NCBI RefSeq assembly: GCF_014595975.1
Contig: NZ_JABWGQ010000037.1
Span: forward strand, 1 to 37,231
Origin: Sphingopyxis sp. LK2115
GTDB taxonomy: Bacteria; Pseudomonadota; Alphaproteobacteria; Sphingomonadales; Sphingomonadaceae
Length of the DNA stretch: 37,231 nt
Direction: 5' to 3'
Shown here one piece after another: positions 1 through 9,130 of this stretch (its first letter is position 1; each line of letters begins with the position of its first letter). The translations under genes and the position numbers were made by a program. Below the pieces are notes generated by a model. It did not search any database, was not told the DNA's origin, and saw nothing but the letters and a program-made list of their open reading frames with translations.

Positions 1-200
<200 letters not shown>

Positions 201-201
201 C

Positions 202-231
202 AAAAGGGCGCGTTCCTCGCGGAACGCCCCC
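202..231 (-). terminator. Rho-independent terminator after the first TonB receptor gene
   Basis: Read on the minus strand, GGGCGTTCC pairs with GGAACGC across a GCGA tetraloop. The stem continues past one G-G mismatch with three more G-C pairs and is followed by TTTT. It lies about 28 bases after the receptor stop codon and should end that transcript. Confidence 0.75.
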
Positions 232-258
232 GTTGCTGCGTCCGGCGAATGGGCCGGG

Positions 259-2787
259 TCAGAAATTGAACTTCACCGTTCCGCCCCAGGTGCGCGGGTC
301 GCCCGGTTGCCCGGCGATCAGCCCGACATTGCCCGGCGCCACTTGCAGCGTTTCGATATATTCGACGTCGAAGGCATTGCGGACCCATCCGAAAATATCG
401 AACCCGTCAGCGCGAAACCCGATGCGGAAATTGGTAAGCGCATAGCCTTTGACATCGGTATAGATCGACGGCGACGCGTTCGAGTTCCAGTGCGAGCGAT
501 AATTGCCATCGACGCCCAGATAGATCTGGCCTTCTTTGGCCAGCAGCGTGGCAGGAATGTTGGTTTCCGCACCATAGGAAAACGCCCATCTGGATACGCC
601 GGGCAGGTCGGCTCCCGAAATGTCGCACTGGCGCGGGCTGGGCGCGCCAGGGATGCCCGGCTGCGAATAATCGGGCGCGGCATTGGCAGGCTGGAACGTC
701 CCGCCGGACAGTTCGGGCGGGCATGGCGCGTTGGTGAAGCGTTGATATTTGGCGTCGGTGTAAGCGCCGTTGGCATAAGCGGTGAACCGGTCGCTGGTAC
801 GGATCTTGAAATCAGCCTCGATACCCTGCGACACCACTTTGTCGGCGTTCGCCAGATAGCCGCGCACCGTGCCGAACTGACCGCCGTTGACCGTCGCCTG
901 GAAATTCTTGATTTCGGTCCGGAACGCGGTGAGGTTGAAGGTCGCCAGACGGTTCAGCAACTGCGTCTTGAGCCCGATTTCGAAATGATCGACCGATTCC
1001 GGCTTGACGGTGCTGGCGCTCAGCACCGGCTGGTTGTTGGTATCGAGCGGCAAGCCATTCTGGTTGATGCCGACGGTCTTGAAACTTTTGGCATAGGTTG
1101 CGTAAGCCAGCATGTCGGGCGCGACCTTGTAGTTCAGGTTCAGATCGTAGCTGACATTCCAGTCGCTGACCGACGGTTCGGTAAGCTGCGGCTGATAGAC
1201 CCCGCATTGCGCGGTGAGCACCGCATTGCCCGCGGTTGCCGAGGGCGCGCAGCTGGTAATCACCTGCCCCGAACCCGTGGTCACCACGCGCCGATAAAGG
1301 CCCTGCTTCTTGTCATAATTGATGCGGATGCCCGGCTGTATCGTCAGCGCGGGAGTCAGCTTGTAACTCACCTGACCATACAGCGCCGCGCTGTCGGCTT
1401 TCAAAAACTGGGTGTTGCTGGCGGTAAGGCCGTTCAGCACCTCTGGCCGGTTATAGACATTGTTGGGGTCGGTCGACGGCGCAAGGCTGTAGCGCGCGGC
1501 GTCGATGCCCTGCTGCTCGGTCCCCTGGGTGTCGATACGCTGCCTGAACCCGAACAGACCGACCACGAAATCGACCCGGTCGCCTTCGTAATTATAGCGC
1601 AGTTCCTGGCTATACTGGTCCTGCTGCGACGGATTTTGCGACCGCGCCACGACCGAAGCGCCGGTGAAATCGCGATCATTCTCGGGCTTCCAGTCCCAGA
1701 AGCGCCACGCGGTGATCGAGGTCAGGGTGCCCGGCCCGACATCCCATTTGACGCGCAGCGATGCACCGCCAATCTTGTTGCCGGCTTTCAGGCTGGCATC
1801 AATGTCGGTCAGCCGGTCGTAAATGTTGCGGCTGGGAACCGTGTAATTATAGCCGGGGTTGGCCGCCTGGAGCCGCGCGATGATCGCATCATATTGACGG
1901 TTCAGCGCACGCTGGGTCGGTCCGACCCGGACGAAGGCGGTGCCGCAGCATTCGGGATCCTGCTGGCTGTAATCGGCAGCCAGAGTGATCGACAGATCGT
2001 CGTTCGGCCGGAACAGAAGCTGGCCGCGCAGGCCCAGATTGTCCTGTTCGTTGATCCAGCGATCGGTGCGCGTGTTGAACAAGGTGCCCCGCCGACTGGT
2101 CGCGGCGATCGCGATGCGGGCGGCGATCCTGTCGGTCAGCGGCCCCGACACGGCGGCTTTCGCCTGCCGATAGTTGAGATTGCCGACGCTCAGTTCGGCT
2201 CGCCCCTCGAAGTCAAAGGTCGGCTGGTTGGTCGTGATGTTGATCGCGCCCGCGGTGGTGTTCTTGCCGTAAAGCGTCCCCTGCGGCCCGCGCAGCACCT
2301 CGACCTGATCGACGTCGAGAAAGTCGAAGGTCGCCGCGGCAACGCGCGAATTATAGACATCGTCGACATAGATGCCGACGCCCTGTTCGAACCCGTCGCT
2401 GGTCAGGCCGAACGGCACGCCGATGCCGCGGATGTTGACCGACGTGTTGCGCGGGTTCGTCGTGTATACCTGAAGCGTCGGAGCAAGCTGTTGCAGCTTT
2501 ACGACGTTGAAGTTGCCCGTTGCCTCGATCGAATCACCACGGATGACCGAAATCGCGACCGGCACTTCTTGCGCGGTTTCCTGACGACGGCGCGCGGTGA
2601 CGATGATGATGTCGCCGCGGTTGACGTCGTCGTCGATCTGCGCGGTGGCCGGCAGCTCCTCGTCCACGGCCTTGGCTGCGGACGCCTGCTCAGCCGCGGC
2701 GGGCGTGGCTCCGATAGCGAGAAGAAGCGAAATGGCGAGCAACGAAACCTGCGCGCGGCGGCAGGCGGACGGGCGTTTTGCGGTCAT
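259..2787 (-). CDS. TonB-dependent outer-membrane receptor
   Basis: This 842-aa protein is an outer-membrane beta-barrel receptor that imports a ligand using energy from TonB/ExbBD. It has a signal peptide of about 32 residues and a TonB-box-like IIVTARRR at about 61-68. A plug domain follows, with the typical LRGPQGTLYGKNTTAGAIN segment. The long barrel ends in an aromatic residue (KFNF), as the BAM machinery requires. The start at 2787 is chosen because AGGAA lies 7 bases upstream; an in-frame ATG at 2817 lacks this. The gene lies 90 bp downstream of the yezD-like gene on the same strand and is probably co-transcribed with it. The sequence does not define the substrate. The YezD partner hints at sulfur nutrition, but that is inference. 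Confidence 0.93.
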   Translation of the reverse strand: MTAKRPSACRRAQVSLLAISLLLAIGATPAAAEQASAAKAVDEELPATAQIDDDVNRGDIIIVTARRRQETAQEVPVAISVIRGDSIEATGNFNVVKLQQLAPTLQVYTTNPRNTSVNIRGIGVPFGLTSDGFEQGVGIYVDDVYNSRVAAATFDFLDVDQVEVLRGPQGTLYGKNTTAGAINITTNQPTFDFEGRAELSVGNLNYRQAKAAVSGPLTDRIAARIAIAATSRRGTLFNTRTDRWINEQDNLGLRGQLLFRPNDDLSITLAADYSQQDPECCGTAFVRVGPTQRALNRQYDAIIARLQAANPGYNYTVPSRNIYDRLTDIDASLKAGNKIGGASLRVKWDVGPGTLTSITAWRFWDWKPENDRDFTGASVVARSQNPSQQDQYSQELRYNYEGDRVDFVVGLFGFRQRIDTQGTEQQGIDAARYSLAPSTDPNNVYNRPEVLNGLTASNTQFLKADSAALYGQVSYKLTPALTIQPGIRINYDKKQGLYRRVVTTGSGQVITSCAPSATAGNAVLTAQCGVYQPQLTEPSVSDWNVSYDLNLNYKVAPDMLAYATYAKSFKTVGINQNGLPLDTNNQPVLSASTVKPESVDHFEIGLKTQLLNRLATFNLTAFRTEIKNFQATVNGGQFGTVRGYLANADKVVSQGIEADFKIRTSDRFTAYANGAYTDAKYQRFTNAPCPPELSGGTFQPANAAPDYSQPGIPGAPSPRQCDISGADLPGVSRWAFSYGAETNIPATLLAKEGQIYLGVDGNYRSHWNSNASPSIYTDVKGYALTNFRIGFRADGFDIFGWVRNAFDVEYIETLQVAPGNVGLIAGQPGDPRTWGGTVKFNF

Positions 2788-2877
2788 GACAATTTCCTGT
2801 TGCAAAGAAATTGCCACATCCGGTGGTCCGGTCTGCGGCAGGATGAGGGGAGAGTCCCTCCTGGGAGATTTCGAAAG

Positions 2878-3048
2878 TCAGTTGGGGTAGCGGTGACGTT
2901 CGGTCACATCGACCTGCACCAGCCGACCTTCGTGAACGGTCAGCTGGATGGCACCAAATTTCAGTTTTTGAAGTGCGTCGAGCACGGTCTGCACCGCGCG
3001 AGGCGTCGGTTCGGATCCGTCTTTGTCGGCCTGCGTTGATGAACGCAT
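2878..3048 (-). CDS. YezD-like small protein (DUF2292)
   Basis: This 56-aa protein ends in a domain typical of DUF2292/YezD: a short helix (VLDALQKLKFGAI) and a strand pair around EGRLVQVDVTERHRY. The start at 3048 is preceded by AAAGGA at a normal distance. The longer upstream extension runs into the promoter region and is not used. The biochemical role of the family is not known to me. From memory, members often sit near sulfate or sulfonate uptake and cysteine genes. Here it is the first gene of a probable two-gene unit with a TonB receptor. Confidence 0.75.
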   Translation of the reverse strand: MRSSTQADKDGSEPTPRAVQTVLDALQKLKFGAIQLTVHEGRLVQVDVTERHRYPN

Positions 3049-3081
3049 GGATAATCCTTTCCCTGGTGGATTCGCCGTCCA

Positions 3082-3109
3082 GGTATATGCCAAGTGATTT
3101 AGTTGACAA
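3082..3109 (-). promoter_or_regulatory. Candidate sigma-70 promoter for the yezD-like/TonB receptor unit
   Basis: On the minus strand TTGTCA (3104-3109) and TATACC (3082-3087) are separated by 16 bases, about 34 bases upstream of the yezD-like start. A perfect small palindrome, ACAATTATTGT (3106-3116), overlaps the -35 box and could be an operator. The region is unusually AT-rich for this window. Confidence 0.45.
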
Positions 3110-3238
3110 TTATTGTTTTGCTTTCTGCGCCGAAAGGTTCGGTTGCTGCGCCAAACGGATTCCAGCATGCGACGGGCCGATTGCCCCCCGACCGCCAGGG
3201 ATTGCGCGCGAGTCCCTGTGCTGGCAAAGGCAGCCTCG

Positions 3239-4243
3239 ATGAGCAAAATACACGAATTGATGGCCCGCGGGACCGAGCTCCTCGGCAGCGACTATGCCAT
3301 CCTGTGCGGCGCGATGAGCTGGGTTTCCGAGCGCCATCTGGTCAGCGCGATCAGCAACGCCGGCGGATTCGGCGTGATCGCGTGCGGCGCGATGACGCCC
3401 GAACTGCTCGACGCCGAAATCGCCGCGACCAGGGCGCTGGCGACGCGCAATTTCGGCGTCAATCTGATCACCATGCACCCGCAATTGTTCGAGCTGATCG
3501 CCGTTTGCGCCAAGCACAATGTCGGCCATGTCGTGCTCGCGGGCGGCCTGCCGCCCAAGGGCAGCCTGGAGGCGATCAAGGCGTCGGGTGCGAAAGCGAT
3601 CTGCTTTGCACCGACCCTGGCGCTGGCCAAAAAGCTGGTCCGTTCGGGCGTCGATGCGCTGGTCATCGAAGGGATGGAGGCGGGCGGCCACATCGGCCCC
3701 GTTTCGACGAGCGTGCTGGCGCAGGAAATCCTGCCGTCGCTTGCCGACGAATTGCCGATCTTCGTCGCGGGCGGCATCGGCCGCGGCGAGGCGATCGCCG
3801 CCTATCTGGAGATGGGCGCATCGGGGGTCCAGCTTGGCACGCGCTTCGTCTGTGCGACCGAAAGCATCGCGCATCCCAATTTCAAGAAGGCGTTCCTTCG
3901 CGCCTCGGCGCGCGAAGCGGTCGCGAGCGTCCAGATCGACCCGCGCCTGCCGGTCATTCCGGTGCGCGCGCTCAAGAACGCCGGGACCGAGGCCTTTACC
4001 GCCAAGCAGCGCGAGGTCGCGAACAAGCTCGACAGGGGCGAGGTCGACATGGCCGCAGCGCAGCTGGAGATCGAACATTATTGGGCGGGCGCGCTGCGCC
4101 GCGCGGTCATTGACGGCGACGTCGAGAACGGGTCGTTAATGGCAGGGCAATCTGTCGGTATGGTATCCGAAGAAGAGAGTGCGGCCGAAATCGTCGCATC
4201 GCTGGTGCAACAGGCCGAAGCGGCCTTGCACGCCCGGGGTTGA
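3239..4243 (+). CDS. Nitronate monooxygenase-family flavoprotein
   Basis: This 334-aa protein has the FMN-binding TIM-barrel layout of the nitronate monooxygenase/2-nitropropane dioxygenase family (also related to enoyl-ACP reductase FabK). Visible signatures are GAMSWVSERHLVSAISNAGG near the N-terminus, EGMEAGGHIGP in the middle, and AGGIGRGEA followed by GASGVQLGTRFVCATES, which forms the phosphate-binding part. The expected activity is FMN-dependent oxidation of alkyl nitronates. Family members also include enoyl reductases, so the substrate is uncertain. The start at 3239 has AAAGG nearby and removes a low-complexity extension. It is transcribed divergently from the yezD-like gene. Confidence 0.85.
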   Translation: MSKIHELMARGTELLGSDYAILCGAMSWVSERHLVSAISNAGGFGVIACGAMTPELLDAEIAATRALATRNFGVNLITMHPQLFELIAVCAKHNVGHVVLAGGLPPKGSLEAIKASGAKAICFAPTLALAKKLVRSGVDALVIEGMEAGGHIGPVSTSVLAQEILPSLADELPIFVAGGIGRGEAIAAYLEMGASGVQLGTRFVCATESIAHPNFKKAFLRASAREAVASVQIDPRLPVIPVRALKNAGTEAFTAKQREVANKLDRGEVDMAAAQLEIEHYWAGALRRAVIDGDVENGSLMAGQSVGMVSEEESAAEIVASLVQQAEAALHARG

Positions 4244-4275
4244 TGCCGCACCATTTTGCGGTTGGGGAGTGGGAC

Positions 4276-5013
4276 ATGAAACTGTCGCGTAAGATCATCC
4301 TGGCTGGCTTGCTGGCGAGCGTCGCCGCCTGCGCGCCAAAGCCGCCGCCCCCGCCCCCGCCGCCACCCCCGGCGCCACCGGTTGTCGTTATCCCGCCGCG
4401 ACCGCTGCCGCCGGGCAATGCGTCGCTGACACAGATTCTGCCGGGGCGCGGGATCGACGGGAAGTTCGTCACCGCGAACAGCGGCGTCACCGGCGAGCGC
4501 GCCTTCTGGCAGCTCAAGATCGGGCTCAACGTCGCGGCGATCGGTTGCCGCGGCCTTGAGGAAACGACGCTGGTTGCCGCCTACAACAATATCATCAAGA
4601 CGCATGGCAAGACGATCCGCGACACCGAACGGAGCGTGATCCGCAATCTGGGCAACGAAACCAGGACCAACGGCACCGCGGCGCGCGATCGCCTGTCGAC
4701 GCAGCTCTTCAACTATTTCGCGCAACCCCCGGCGCAGCGGGCCTTCTGCGCGCGGGCGAATGAAATCGCGCAGATCGTTTCGGCCACGCCCAGCGCCCAG
4801 TTGATCGAGCAGGCGCCGGTGCATCTGGGACGGCTCGACGAACCCTTCATCGACTTTTACGAAGCCTATGCCAAATATCAGGCCGATGTGGCGGCGTGGG
4901 ACGCAAAATATGCGCCGCGCCCCGCGCCGACGGGCACGCCCGCCGCCGCAGCCATACCAGTTGGCCCTGCCGACAGCACCGCAGCGCCGACGGTCCCGCC
5001 TTCCGGCAACTAA
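4276..5013 (+). CDS. Polyproline lipoprotein of unknown function
   Basis: This 245-aa protein starts with a lipoprotein signal peptide ending in SVAAC (lipidated Cys19). It continues at once with a proline tract at about residues 21-35, including ten consecutive prolines. The middle part is mainly helical and contains two further cysteines in GCRGLEE and AFCARANE. The C-terminus is rich in Ala and Pro. The start at 4276 is preceded by GGGGAG. I do not recognise the family. The lipid anchor plus a stiff polyproline linker suggests a protein that holds a domain away from the membrane. Translating the polyproline stretch should require EF-P. Confidence 0.75.
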   Translation: MKLSRKIILAGLLASVAACAPKPPPPPPPPPPAPPVVVIPPRPLPPGNASLTQILPGRGIDGKFVTANSGVTGERAFWQLKIGLNVAAIGCRGLEETTLVAAYNNIIKTHGKTIRDTERSVIRNLGNETRTNGTAARDRLSTQLFNYFAQPPAQRAFCARANEIAQIVSATPSAQLIEQAPVHLGRLDEPFIDFYEAYAKYQADVAAWDAKYAPRPAPTGTPAAAAIPVGPADSTAAPTVPPSGN

Positions 5014-5244
5014 GGCCGATCGCCATTCGGAAGCGGGCGATTCGCAGGCGAACAGGACCGCAGGTCAAAATGGTGGTTTTCCGCGCCCCGGAGCGCAATG
5101 TGTATTTTTGCGCGCGAGCAGCGGACGCGTGGAACGCCGCCTTTGCAGCCCGCCAATGCGGAATGTCAATCGGCCTGGGCGCATAGGAATGGATCGCGCG
5201 CGACCTATTGGCGCGCGCGGCCTCCTTCTGATAGCAGGATGGCG

Positions 5245-7542
5245 ATGACGAACGCCCCGCCCCCGCCCTCGACAGCCGCCCAGTCGGCGCGCACCATATT
5301 GACCCGGCTGCACGAAGTCATGGCCTCGCGCGCCAACGCCCAGGGCAAGCTCAACCAGGTCGTCGGCATCATCGGCGAATGTCTCGACAGCGAGGTCTGC
5401 TCGATCTACCTGCTGCGCGACGGTGCGCTCGAGCTTTATGCAACGCGCGGGCTGAAACAGGAGGCGGTGCATGTCACCCGCCTTGGCCTTGGCGAAGGGC
5501 TGGTCGGAACCATCGCCGAGCAGATCGAAACGCTGAACCTCGACGAGGCGGCGGCGCACCCCGACTTTTCCTATCGCCCCGAAACGGGCGAGGAGTTGTT
5601 CCACAGCTTTGCCGGGGTGCCGATCATCCGGCGCGAGCGGGCCGTCGGCGTGCTTTGCGTGCAGCATGCTGAACCGCGCCGCTATGAAGAGATCGAGATC
5701 GAGACGTTGCAAACGGTCGCGATGGTGTTGTCCGAACTGATCGCCAATGCCGATCTGATCGACACCGCCGCGCGCACCGATGCCGCCGCCGCCGACCAGT
5801 CGGCGCAGCGGCTGTCGGGGCAAAAGCTGGTCGACGGCATGGGGGCCGGGGTCGCGGTGTTCCATCAGCCGCGCATCACCATCGAACATACGGTCGCCGA
5901 CGACGTCGAAGCGGAGCGCCACCGCGTCTACGCCGCGTTCGACAAGATGCGCGAACAGATTGACCGCATGGCGAGCCAGGCCGAGTTCGGGGTCGGCGGC
6001 GAACATGAAGAGGTGCTCGAAACCTACAAGATGTTCGCTTATGACGAGGGCTGGTCGCGACGGATCAACGAAGCGATCGACAGCGGGCTGACCGCCGAAG
6101 CGGCGATCGAGCGCGTCCAGCAGCGCACGCGGATGCGGATGCGGCAGATTGACGACCCCCTGCTTCGCGACCGGATGCACGACCTGGAAGATCTGTCGAA
6201 CCGGCTGATCCGCATTGTATCGGGACAGATGGGCACCGCCGCGCAAATGGGGCTCAGGCAGGATTCGATCCTGATCGCGCGCAACCTCGGCCCCGCCGAG
6301 CTGCTCGAATATGACCGCCGCCGCCTGAAGGGCGTGGTGCTCGAGGAAGGCTCGCTGACAGCCCATGTCATCATCGTCGCGCGCGCGATGGGCGTTCCGG
6401 TGATCGGCCGCGTCCGCGACGTGCGCAGCTCGATCCGCGAGGGCGATCTGTTGCTGCTCGACGCCGGAGCGGGAACGGTCCACGTCCGCCCGACGCCCGC
6501 GGTGCAGGAGGCATTCGACGCCAAGCTCGCCATTTCGCAGAAGCGCCGCGCCGACCTCGCTGCGCTGCGCGACCTTCCCGCGGTCTCCAGGGACGGGGTG
6601 CCGATCGAGCTGATGATCAACGCGGGGCTGCGCGAGGATGTCGCGGCGCTCGACCTGACCGGCGCGCGCGGAATCGGGCTGTTCCGCACCGAGTTTCAGT
6701 TCCTCGTTTCGGCCACGCTGCCCGCGCGCGAACGGCAGCAGCGGCTGTATCGCGACGTGCTCGACGCCGCGGGCGATCGTCCGGTGATCTTTCGCACCGT
6801 CGACATCGGCGGCGACAAGGCGCTGCCCTATATGAATGTCGATGGCGGCGCGCAGGAGGAAAATCCGGCGATGGGCTGGCGCGCGCTGCGCCTTGCGCTC
6901 GACCGCGAAGGGCTTTTGAAGGTCCAGGCGCGCGCGCTGATGGAGGCCGCGGCCGGACGCACGCTCAACGTCATGTTCCCGATGGTGTCGGAGCCTTGGG
7001 AATATGAGGCCGCGCGCCAGCTGTTCGTCGGCCAGCGCGCCTGGCTTGCCAGCCACAACAAGAAGCTGCCGGTCGCGATCCGCTATGGTGCGATGCTCGA
7101 AGTGCCGGGACTGGTCGAAACGCTCGACCTGATGCTGCCGCACCTCGATTTCCTGTCGATCGGCACCAACGACCTCACCCAGTTTCTCTTCGCCGCCGAC
7201 CGCGCGCACCCCCGGCTCGCCGAGCGCTACGACTGGCTGTCGCCGACGGTGATGCGCTACCTCGCGCGCGTGGTGAAAATCGTGTCGGGATCGAAGGTCG
7301 CGCTCGGCGTCTGCGGCGAAATGGGCGGGCGGCCACTGGAAGCAATGGCGCTGCTCGGACTTGGCATCGACCGGCTGTCGATCACCCCGGCGGGCGTCGG
7401 CCCGGTCAAGGCGATGATCCGCTCGCTAGACCTCGGCAAGCTGCGCGCCGACATGCCGGCGATTCTGGCGCAGCCGGCGCCCGACCCGCGCGGACAGTAT
7501 CGGGCGTGGGCAGAGCGGCATCAGGTCGATCTGGGTGAGTGA
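5245..7542 (+). CDS. ptsP: PtsP: phosphoenolpyruvate-protein phosphotransferase of the nitrogen PTS (EI-Ntr)
   Basis: This 765-aa cytoplasmic enzyme takes phosphate from PEP and passes it to NPr, starting the regulatory nitrogen PTS. An N-terminal GAF domain (about 25-165) is diagnostic of PtsP rather than sugar EI and in related enzymes senses nitrogen status. The phosphorylated histidine is His374 in LEEGSLTAHVIIVARAMG. The PEP-binding barrel shows GIGLFRTEFQFL, LSIGTNDLTQFLFAADR and GVCGEMGGRP. The start at 5245 has AGGA five bases upstream; an ATG two codons earlier does not. The 3' end overlaps the convergent PAP2 gene by 22 bp. The 230 bp upstream holds no other recognisable gene. Confidence 0.93.
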   Translation: MTNAPPPPSTAAQSARTILTRLHEVMASRANAQGKLNQVVGIIGECLDSEVCSIYLLRDGALELYATRGLKQEAVHVTRLGLGEGLVGTIAEQIETLNLDEAAAHPDFSYRPETGEELFHSFAGVPIIRRERAVGVLCVQHAEPRRYEEIEIETLQTVAMVLSELIANADLIDTAARTDAAAADQSAQRLSGQKLVDGMGAGVAVFHQPRITIEHTVADDVEAERHRVYAAFDKMREQIDRMASQAEFGVGGEHEEVLETYKMFAYDEGWSRRINEAIDSGLTAEAAIERVQQRTRMRMRQIDDPLLRDRMHDLEDLSNRLIRIVSGQMGTAAQMGLRQDSILIARNLGPAELLEYDRRRLKGVVLEEGSLTAHVIIVARAMGVPVIGRVRDVRSSIREGDLLLLDAGAGTVHVRPTPAVQEAFDAKLAISQKRRADLAALRDLPAVSRDGVPIELMINAGLREDVAALDLTGARGIGLFRTEFQFLVSATLPARERQQRLYRDVLDAAGDRPVIFRTVDIGGDKALPYMNVDGGAQEENPAMGWRALRLALDREGLLKVQARALMEAAAGRTLNVMFPMVSEPWEYEAARQLFVGQRAWLASHNKKLPVAIRYGAMLEVPGLVETLDLMLPHLDFLSIGTNDLTQFLFAADRAHPRLAERYDWLSPTVMRYLARVVKIVSGSKVALGVCGEMGGRPLEAMALLGLGIDRLSITPAGVGPVKAMIRSLDLGKLRADMPAILAQPAPDPRGQYRAWAERHQVDLGE

Positions 7543-8537
7543 GTTTTTTCGGCCCTGCCGAACAGCCAGGGTTGAACCAGCGCGCAAAGACGGTGCGCGG
7601 CATATATACAAAGCACCGCGACGACCGCTCCGGCAACCGTATCGGTCAGATGGTGGCTGCCGTGCAGCAGGGTTCCGACCCACACCAGAATGTTGAACGC
7701 CACCGCAGGCCAGCGTAGCGCGCGGACCGGCCACAACGCCCATGCAGAATGCAGCGCCATGACCGTGTGAAAGCTGGGAAAGGTAATGAGCCCCATCATC
7801 GGCGCGCGCGCGAGATCGAACAATTCACCGGTCCGCAATTGCATCACCTGGGCAACGGTGTGGCCTTCAGACGTCAACACCATTCCCGGATGATCGGCGC
7901 CCGTCAGGCCAAGATAGCCGTAGGCACCGACCGCGGGCAGAAAAATCGCGACGCTGTGAACAATGACCAGCGCGAGAAACTGCGCGGTTACGAACTTCAT
8001 CAGACGGACATTCTGACACACCAGTAGCAACGCCAGAAGTATCACCCCCACCTGCGGCCCGGCCTGGTCGTAAGCAAAACGGGTCAGGCGCACCAGGGCC
8101 GGATAGTCGGCAAACCAGTGCAGCATCGCAGCCCAGTCAAATCCGAGGGCGCGGTCGATCATATAGAGATCGCCGTCCACTAACGGAAAAGCGGCGCCGG
8201 CCGAATAGACCAGATAACCCGTCGCGGCGCCAAATAGGCTGCCCAGTTGAAGCGCCAGCACAAAACCTAGCGTCGTTGCAAAGACCGGTCTGAAACGGAC
8301 CGTGCAATAAAATACCGCCAGCACTCCAGCCACCGCCGCGATCGCCAGTGCGGACCAGACAGGCGTGAAGCGGACATTCGCAACGAACCACAGCCCGCCA
8401 AGCGCGACGAACAACAGGGCGCTGCCGACCGCCACCACAATCGACGCGACCAGTTCGTCGCGGCCGGTCGTGTCGGTCCACGCCGCGACGAGGCCGCGCG
8501 GATCGAAACGTGCGATATGAAGGAAGGTGGTGGCCAT
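7521..8537 (-). CDS. PAP2-superfamily integral membrane protein
   Basis: This 338-aa protein has several hydrophobic segments from residue 30 to the C-terminus. Near the end it carries the two downstream signature regions of the PAP2/inositol-phosphotransferase-like group: FPSFHT (PSFH at 254-257) and HGSHHLTDTVAG (His and Asp at about 295-299). These match the active-site histidines of lipid phosphatases and phosphotransferases. A phosphatidic-acid or sphingolipid-head-group reaction at the inner membrane is plausible, but the substrate cannot be read. The gene is convergent with ptsP, with overlapping 3' ends. The start at 8537 lacks a strong Shine-Dalgarno sequence. Confidence 0.75.
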   Translation of the reverse strand: MATTFLHIARFDPRGLVAAWTDTTGRDELVASIVVAVGSALLFVALGGLWFVANVRFTPVWSALAIAAVAGVLAVFYCTVRFRPVFATTLGFVLALQLGSLFGAATGYLVYSAGAAFPLVDGDLYMIDRALGFDWAAMLHWFADYPALVRLTRFAYDQAGPQVGVILLALLLVCQNVRLMKFVTAQFLALVIVHSVAIFLPAVGAYGYLGLTGADHPGMVLTSEGHTVAQVMQLRTGELFDLARAPMMGLITFPSFHTVMALHSAWALWPVRALRWPAVAFNILVWVGTLLHGSHHLTDTVAGAVVAVLCIYAAHRLCALVQPWLFGRAEKTHSPRST

Positions 8538-8662
8538 CGGGCCGCATTAACTATATCGGCTTGATTAAGACGATGTAAATCGTGAAGAAAGCCGGGCGAA
8601 AATCAGGCCGTGACAAGCGCAATGTTTATGATATGTTCTCCTCTCCAAAGAGGAGAAGACAC

Positions 8663-9079
8663 ATGAACGAGCAAGCTCCCCGCGCCAGCGGCCAATGCCA
8701 TTGCGGCGCGATCCGTTATTCGATGTCGACGTCGGTGCAGCATCATGCGCTTTGCCATTGCAGCGATTGCCGCCGCCACGCCGGCGCGCCGATGGTCGGG
8801 TGGGGGCTGGTCGGCGCCGACGAAATCGAAATCAGCGGGACGCCCAGAATCTATTCCTCGTCGGAGCATGGCCGTCGCCATTTCTGCGGGAATTGCGGTA
8901 CCGGCCTTTTCTATACCAATGACCGGATTTTTCCCGGACAGATCGACGTGCAGACCGCGACGCTCGACGATCCCGACCTGATTCCCGCGCAGGCGCAGAT
9001 CCAGACCGCCGAGCGCATCGGCTGGATGGACAAGCTGGGCGACCTGCCGACATTCGAGCGTTACCCGCCCTTTGAATAG
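8663..9079 (+). CDS. GFA family protein (CENP-V/GFA zinc fold)
   Basis: This 138-aa protein belongs to the GFA fold, named after the glutathione-dependent formaldehyde-activating enzyme. The zinc-ligand pattern is complete: GQCHCGAIRY near residue 11, CHCSDCRRHAG near 32-42, and FCGNCGTGLFY around residue 75. These proteins bind structural or catalytic zinc; most members have no proven activity. The start at 8663 is set by AGGAG seven bases upstream. It is divergent from the PAP2 gene and convergent with rarA. Confidence 0.87.
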   Translation: MNEQAPRASGQCHCGAIRYSMSTSVQHHALCHCSDCRRHAGAPMVGWGLVGADEIEISGTPRIYSSSEHGRRHFCGNCGTGLFYTNDRIFPGQIDVQTATLDDPDLIPAQAQIQTAERIGWMDKLGDLPTFERYPPFE

Positions 9080-9130
9080 CGGGGGTCGCGACCATTGCCC
9101 TGACCGGCGCGCGACGACGATGGCGGCTAT

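Noticed and set aside
5065..7209. 714-aa open frame on the minus strand
   Set aside because: It is antisense to ptsP, whose full set of motifs is on the plus strand.
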